Assembly (NCBI RefSeq): GCF_040712315.1
Contig: NC_134013.1
Location: forward strand, 38,017,501-38,081,500
DNA from: Castanea sativa
Lineage: Eukaryota; Streptophyta; Magnoliopsida; Fagales; Fagaceae
Direction of reading: 5' to 3'
Length of the DNA: 64,000 bases
This document shows positions 58,008-64,000 of the stretch, piece after piece (within the stretch, counting starts at the first letter, position 1; each line of letters opens with the position of its first letter). The translations under genes and the position numbers were made by a program. Under the pieces are notes generated by a model that worked only from the letters and a program-made list of their open reading frames with translations, searched no databases and was not told the DNA's origin.

Positions 58008-60830
58008 AAAGACAATTTACCATATATCCGACACTTATTTCTCTTTAGATTAATTCATAATCACTCTAAGGCAAGGTTTGGAAACAAGTTTCAGCCAGAT
58101 TTATTTCATAAATTATCTTTTCTACTACTACAAATCACGTACTCATATCTCTCTAATGAGACAATACTTACGCTTAATGTGTATCTTCACCACCTGGGAT
58201 GAACACATATCTCGTAGTCCAACTTCATGAATCATAATTAAACTACAAGTCAGTATTTGTATAACCAGTAACCATCTAATCCTGACTTTGGTGGACAAGC
58301 ATATAATCCCTCATTCTCCTAAGATATTTGAGTATATGCTTTACTCCCACTAAATTAAGTGATCTTAGATTCAATTGATATTTGCTTACCATGCCTACTG
58401 CAAAATAGATATTTAGCCTAGTATATAGCATAACATAAAGACTTCCTATTAATATGGTATAAGGAACCGTCTTAATATGTTCTTCCTATTATATGTCTTA
58501 GGACTATAGTCCTATATAAAGAAACTTCAAACTTAAAAGGAAAGAATCCTTTCTTGGAGTATTACATGCTATACTTGGCTAGAATCTAATCTATTTAAGC
58601 AGTTTGAGATAGACCTAGCATCCTAATTCCTGAATTTTAACAAAGTTTAATTCTTAGGATGTGACTAGTCTTTCCCAAGTACTTTATATCAAACTGGACT
58701 AGACAACAAATAACTCCATTGATGACAATAACTCTACATCATTCTAAATGATTAGAATATCATCAACATACATTGAGAAATTTATTATTCTATATAGCTT
58801 TTACACACATAAGGCTTTTAAATACTTGATCAAAATCAAACTATTTGATTGCTTGATCAAATATGATATTTTATAATTTAGATGCTTGCTTTAGTCCATG
58901 AATGGACTTTAAGCAACTTGCATACTAAACACTACTGGTTCTTTGCTATGAACAAGTCTAGTTACGTCATATAGATGTCTTCCTCAAGATTGCTACTTAA
59001 AGAAGCTTTCTTGATATCCATTGTCATACTTCATCCAAATGAAATATAATGAATAAGAGAATCTAGATAGAGTTAAACTTGACTACTGGTGAAAAAATCT
59101 TTCATAGTCGAACCACTTTTTTCTGAATAAATCTTTTCGCCATTAGTCTTGACTTTGAAGGTTTGCACCTTCAAATCTATCAATCTCATTTATTTGTAGA
59201 CCTATTTGAAAACAATAGGCTTAATGCCACTAGGCACCTCTACAAGTTCAAGACTTTAAATAGAATTTAATTCTATTCACATTACCTTGATCCAGTAATC
59301 CATATTCATATCATCTATTGCCTTTACATAGGACCGTTGATCAAATTCATATCTTTATGGAATGACTTCAAAAGTTTATTCCAAAAGTATGAATTTATTT
59401 GGTAATTGATAATCCTCCCACTACGATATTGTACCGGTGTAATAGTTATCTACAGAATAATGTCTTGTGGTGTATTGAATACAACCATCTCATTTCTAAA
59501 TATATTTTATAGTTGCCTTACAACAAATTCTGACATTTTTCTTCTAAAACAATCTACCTTTAAAAGAGTCATATTCCTCCTTTATGTATGCACTGACTTG
59601 AAGAAGTCATTGGATCTTTATTCCTTTACAAAAAGGAGTCCTAGATCATATTATCCTCTAAATAGAATTCAAAGATTATGAATATAACAATATAATGGTT
59701 CTAAAAGCCCATCTTTCACCAATCTTGAATATCATTTAGATTAATAAGATCTAGACATAAGAGCCAAAACATACAATACCAAAGGATGAAACTTTCTCTT
59801 TAAAAGGTATAACATGTAAATTTCCATCTAGAAAACAGTCATGGACTATGCTTAGCTTTACCAAAATGGAAACACTTTCCTTTTGGTCATACTTTTGAGT
59901 CTAATTTCCTTTTAGCAACAATTAGGGCAACTAGCATGTCCAACTGTTTGGTGTTATAATTCCTATTCTTACCACCCTTACCTTTCGGTCCAAGCTAAGA
60001 ATTTGAATTAAATCATATTGATCCTTGCCTTAGCTTTTAGGATGTCTTCCTTTGCGTAGAACTCACTCATTAATTCAGATAATATAAAAAGAATTTATTT
60101 TCAAAAATAATCTGAATTGATCAAATGATTCTAACAAAGACTTGTGGATCATATCCAAATGAGATTAACATTTAATCTCTAAATCCAAGAATTCCAATTC
60201 ATTTTAAAAATATAAAATATTTTCATAAAATGATATAGAATTGGAACTCCTTAAGCCTTTCTTAGCAGTCAATATGATTCATACCAAACATCTCATTTAG
60301 ACTTAATATAAAGTCTAAAACTAGTACTAACTCTTGCATCTCTTGCTTTAGTACAATTGACATAGAAGCCAATGTAACATTTATCTTTTTAATGAAGACT
60401 ATGATCACATCATAAGCTATCTTCCATAAATGCATCATGTATAGGAAATTATGATAATGCTGAATCGAAACATAAATATGTACTTCAGCTCCTTTAAGTA
60501 CCATGTCCAAAATTATTTCTTAGTTAATGTGATTCTATTAAAATAGTAGTTAGAGAATAAAAATTTATGACAAATTTAATTTGAGACTACGAACTTAATT
60601 ACAAGGACATTATATTTTGCAACCATAACAATATAATATGGAACCCAAAAACCATACTATACCAGGTGCAACGACAACCTAATCCCGCAATTAATATTCC
60701 TCAGCATAGAGTGAATACCAGGAGAGAATTACTCTCATTATTAATGCTATCATGGTAACTCTTACCAAACAAAAATAATTTGCCGCTCTTCCTTTAGCCT
60801 CTAAGTAATAATAGCAAGAACTCAGCATAG
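58008..60830 (-). pseudogene. El4 copia gag-pol remnant
   Basis: Minus-strand fragments in copia order, read from right to left. A gag zinc-knuckle remnant (GKCFHFGK, second Cys lost) lies near 59860. Integrase is too decayed to delimit. RT has MDIKKASLSSNLEEDIYM near 59020-58960, and a YVDD coding trace (VDD at about 58760-58770). The RNase H junction has GSLMYAMLYTRPNIYFAVG near 58450-58390. All frames are broken by many stops and shifts. Integrase before RT is expected for Ty1/copia but is not directly shown. Confidence 0.7.
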
Positions 60831-60894
60831 AGGATACTATCATACTTAGTCTAGTGTACACCATTGCCTAGACCCATGTGTAGCCACATAACTC

Positions 60895-61110
60895 TACCCT
60901 TGTAAGGTTTAATCTTGTGATACCATGAGGCAAAACACCCTCCGCATGGAACGCAAGGCTCGAGGCCAAGACGAGGTGCTTGCCCCACACCGCTATAAAC
61001 CGGGAAGTTCAATCTTGTAATACCATGAAATAAACACACTCCACATGGAACGCAAGGCTCGAGGCCAAGATGAGATGTTTACCCCACACCACTATGAATC
61101 GACAATGGAG
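60895..61110. repeat. Tandem repeat of about 104 bp in the El4 leader
   Basis: Two clear copies with CATGGAACGCAAGGCTCGAG and CCCCACACC, and a third diverged copy near 61300-61380. Confidence 0.8.
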
Positions 61111-61867
61111 GCCGTGAGATCCAACCCTTGAATCTCTCTCCTACTAGAAATTTTAGAACAAGTGGATTGTATTGAAATCATTGTGATCTTATCACAATTT
61201 TAACCCTACACATCAAATGTGTTTAATTGTTAAAATTCGATGTGATGTTACTAAGTCACGCCACAATAGCGTAAAGAACATTCGTGCAATCACAAAGAAG
61301 TTTAATCATGTAATCTGTGAAGTAAATACCCTCCGCATGGAATGCAAGACTCGAATTCAAGACAAGGTATCTATTCACATTACAATAAACTTAACAAAAG
61401 GGTTATTTTAGCACTCCCACTCGTTATTTGGGTTTTTCTTAAATAATTGTGATCCCATCACAACTAATAACCTTGCACTTATTGAAGACTCTAATCTCAT
61501 TAGAATCACTAACTAAAATTGAAGTCCTAAACTATTTAGGATTCCTTAAACACTAATGAATCAAAAATTAGTTATATAGAACTCTATCCTTAACTTATTT
61601 GATTAAGAATTCCAATCTCATTTGAAACTATATAACTTTAATTAGAATTTCAATCTCATTAAAAACCTCTAATTAAAATAAATTAAGGATTTTTAATCAC
61701 AATACAATTTAGGACTTAGAGTTCTATTTAACTACATTTTTTATCTCATTAAAGCTTTTAGTTAGATAACGATTTATAAATGTCCTTAACTTTTAAGGAC
61801 TATAAAATTAATCACACAGCTTTGCTTTTTATCAAAGTTTTAACACTTAGTCAAAAACAAGTGAAAA

Positions 61868-62150
61868 TTCAAAATTTAGTACCTTCAATCGGTCGAACCT
61901 ATTACTCGATCGATTGAAAAATGAAGAAATTCATCACAAAGCTTTTGCCTAACTCGATTGATTCTCGATTCCTATTCGATCGATCGAAATTAACGTTTGA
62001 TCTGTCGAAAGGAATTCTCGATTGATCGAGACAATAAAGAATTTCATCATAAAGTTTCTACCTAACTCGATTGGTTCTCGATTCCTCTTCGATCAATCGA
62101 AAAGTACATTTGATCGATCGAAAGGAATTCTCGATCGATCAAAACTCGCA
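61868..62150. repeat. TCGATCGA-rich tandem repeat
   Basis: Two to three units of about 113 bp in the El4 leader, each with several TCGATCGA or GATCGATCGAAA palindromes and CTCGATT-GGTTCTCGATTCC. Confidence 0.8.
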
Positions 62151-62289
62151 AAACTGAATTGTTCTAGAATTTTCAAGTAACCGTTTTTGGCATCTTCATT
62201 GTTCTTCCATCAAAAACACTTTTTGATTTTATCAACAAAGATTTACAGATCAAACTTTAAGGTTTTCAAGATCATAATCAAGAACCCTA

Positions 62290-62574
62290 ATAATGCTAGA
62301 AACTCTTGAAAACATAATCCTAATCTCATTAGGAATAAATTTCATGATCCTAGCATTAATATATCAATATATAAACCAAGGCAAGCAACAATGCTACGTT
62401 CATCATGAATCATATATAAACAATTTGCATATAATGCTAGAAACTCTTGAAAACATAATCCTAATCTCATTAGGAATAAATTTCATGATCCTAGCATTAA
62501 TATATCAATATATAAACTAAGGCAAGCAACAATGCTACATTCATCATGAATCATATATAAACAATTTGCATATA
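62290..62574. repeat. Near-perfect 141-bp tandem duplication in the El4 leader
   Basis: Two copies starting at 62293 and 62434 (ATGCTAGAAACTCTTGAAAA). They differ at about two positions. The 75-codon ORF across them is a by-product. Confidence 0.92.
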
Positions 62575-63200
62575 AACCTATATATAATATACGGATTGGA
62601 TACATTCAAGGCAATTAACATGCAGTTAGGCCTTGACTCATGCAAATTATTACATTATATAAGCTTACATGCATGATGGCCAAGTGGTACAATAAGCAAA
62701 TAATGTCAATAAGCCAAGCGGTGTAATAAGAATCCAAGTGGTGCAATAACTTGATTCACACACAGGACGGTTATTACAATAACTATATATCATGCAATAA
62801 CCAATAAGACTCGGCACCATTACATTATAATCATTGGCAACTTAACAGTTATTACATTAACATTCTATAACCATATATATGCAATAACCATTAAGACTTG
62901 GTTCACGCACATGACAGTTATTGTCTTGATGCAATAACATGGAATTGGTCTATTGAATCTTTATAGATTATAGATTAATTCCATATTATGACATACGGAT
63001 TCAAAATTTTCCCATATCAAACTTATATCATACGGATTTCACATTATCAATATAATATATATACCGATTCAATATGAAATAAAGTATTTGAATCCTTGAT
63101 GCATGCAAACTCCATGAATATGGCACCATTAAATTATGAAAATGATTTCTTTGATTCTAAAACTCAATCACATGTTATACAAGCATGAGATGAAAACCTG
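62575..63200. other. El4 5' leader, rest
   Basis: Noncoding, with repeated words such as CAATAACCATATAT and AAGTGGTGCAATAA. No gene seen. Confidence 0.6.
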
Positions 63201-63212
63201 GCTCTGATACCA
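63201..63212 (-). promoter_or_regulatory. El4 primer-binding site (initiator tRNA-Met type)
   Basis: The minus strand reads TGGTATCAGAGC, two bases from the LTR end. Confidence 0.9.
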
Positions 63213-63214
63213 AT

Positions 63215-64000
63215 TGTTAGAAAATATGGTTTGTATCTCATACAAAACACACAGTAGAAGCAACAAACATGGATCTATTTCATTCATGATGGATAACATG
63301 CACTATGTAAATTTCAAAATTTAAGAACAAGATAGCGTACCTTGGTGCGGTGAAATTCAAAACAAAAGATTAGAAGTACTTGAGAACACTTTAGTCTTCA
63401 CTCCAATTCCACTTTACGCCCAAGAAGTGTGGTCTCTCAATCAGTTTCCAAGGGAGAATAATTGAGTGGCTTCACTTACACATACACCATTTCACAATAA
63501 TGTCTCTTTTTTTCTTATAAAAAATTTTGTATGTTTCTCCCTTTATAACTAACTAATTATCTAATTGGGATGACCTATTGGGCCTTTCCAATTGGGCTTT
63601 AGTGTGTGGCTTTAGTGTGTGGCTTGGAGTGGGACCAAAAGGGACCAATAAGACACTAACTCCAATGGGCCTTGGGCTTTTCTGTCAACTCTTGACAAGT
63701 CCAAAGTTACTATTAATTATATTTAATACCACTATATAAATATATTTGCACTCTAGGCCTTATTAATAAATTATATCCCAAGACTATAATAATATCATTT
63801 GACCCCTCCATGATATATCCATAGTGAACAAAGTCATAATAAACTGTCACTTTGTAAACAACTATTTTATCTTTGAGTACCCGATTTAATCTTTTAGTTA
63901 TTCACATTTATTGAAATCCAATTTCAATAAATATAATCTTTAGTAACTCCTTACTAAAGTGGGCGCCCTGAATAACAATTTCCCATTAAACTTATCTCAA
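63215..64000 (-). repeat. El4 5' LTR (partial, cut by window end)
   Basis: The first 786 bp match 56629-57420 with a few percent differences. The remainder, including the promoter-distal start on the minus strand, is outside the window. Confidence 0.9.

Larger units (their letters stand above)
56629..64000 (-). mobile_element. El4: decayed Ty1/copia element (5' LTR cut by window end)
   Basis: Left LTR 56629-57990, PPT, internal region 57991-63212 and right LTR from 63215 to beyond the window. PBS of initiator tRNA-Met type next to the right LTR fixes minus orientation. Copia-type RT phrases are readable on the minus strand. No ORF longer than about 90 codons survives. Inserted in the integrase of El5. 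Confidence 0.85.

Overview
The window looks like repeat-rich intergenic DNA from a eudicot tree. AT-rich spacers, plant-type LTR retrotransposons, MULE/Stowaway/SINE copies and one intronless plant CCCH zinc-finger gene all point to a flowering plant. Fagaceae (oak/chestnut) is my guess from the general look of the repeats; the sequence alone does not prove it. The only apparently functional host gene is a tandem CCCH zinc-finger (RR-TZF) gene at 48340-49518 (+).

Layout, left to right. (1) 884-12313: a complete, recently inserted Ty3/gypsy element of the Tat lineage on the minus strand (El1), with 734-bp LTRs and a GTAGG target duplication. (2) 12442-14440: a non-autonomous Mutator-like element with a 9-bp target duplication and a nested solo LTR (13159-13707). 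(3) 16407-27677: a second, older Tat element on the plus strand (El2), with 784-bp LTRs and a GATAG duplication. (4) 27684-35836: AT-rich DNA with small TIR elements, a possible Helitron, and a 3.2-kb solo LTR (30084-33259) that splits an older tandem duplication. (5) 35899-41472: a decayed chromovirus (El3, GATTT duplication) that cuts a small ZMYM/hAT-like reading frame in two. (6) 41640-48230: spacer with a Stowaway MITE, a tRNA-derived SINE and microsatellites. (7) 48230-49520: the TZF gene. (8) 51.45-56.6 kb: a third, decayed Tat element on the minus strand (El5). (9) 56629-64000+: a decayed Ty1/copia element on the minus strand (El4), inserted into the El5 integrase; its 5' LTR runs off the window.

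The most interesting system is the shared design of the three Tat elements. Each has gag-pro and pol on one strand (only pol is inside the window for El5). Each has a multi-exon gene on the opposite strand between pol and the 3' LTR. An array of tandem repeats lies exactly where the two transcription units converge. In El1 and El2 the antisense gene has the same three-exon structure with the same intron phases (1 and 0), an N-terminal region like the 'putative gypsy type transposon' (Transposase_28) family, and a coiled-coil last exon. In all three elements a GGCGGGA (E2F-like) motif lies about 240-320 bp upstream of the antisense ATG. In El1 and El2 the gag-pro frame ends in a UAG followed by CAA-UYA, which fits the leaky-stop consensus CAR-YYA. 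Extra ORFs and 3' tandem repeats are known in Tat/Ogre elements. The conserved splice phases, the shared promoter motifs and the readthrough context are what I see here and have not seen stressed.

Decay differs between copies. El1 LTRs differ at about 4 of 734 sites, yet its gag-pol carries several 1-nt shifts. El2 LTRs differ at about 32 of 784 sites, mostly transitions, and many of its stop codons fit deamination of methylated cytosine (Trp, Gln or Arg to stop). El3, El4 and El5 are further decayed.
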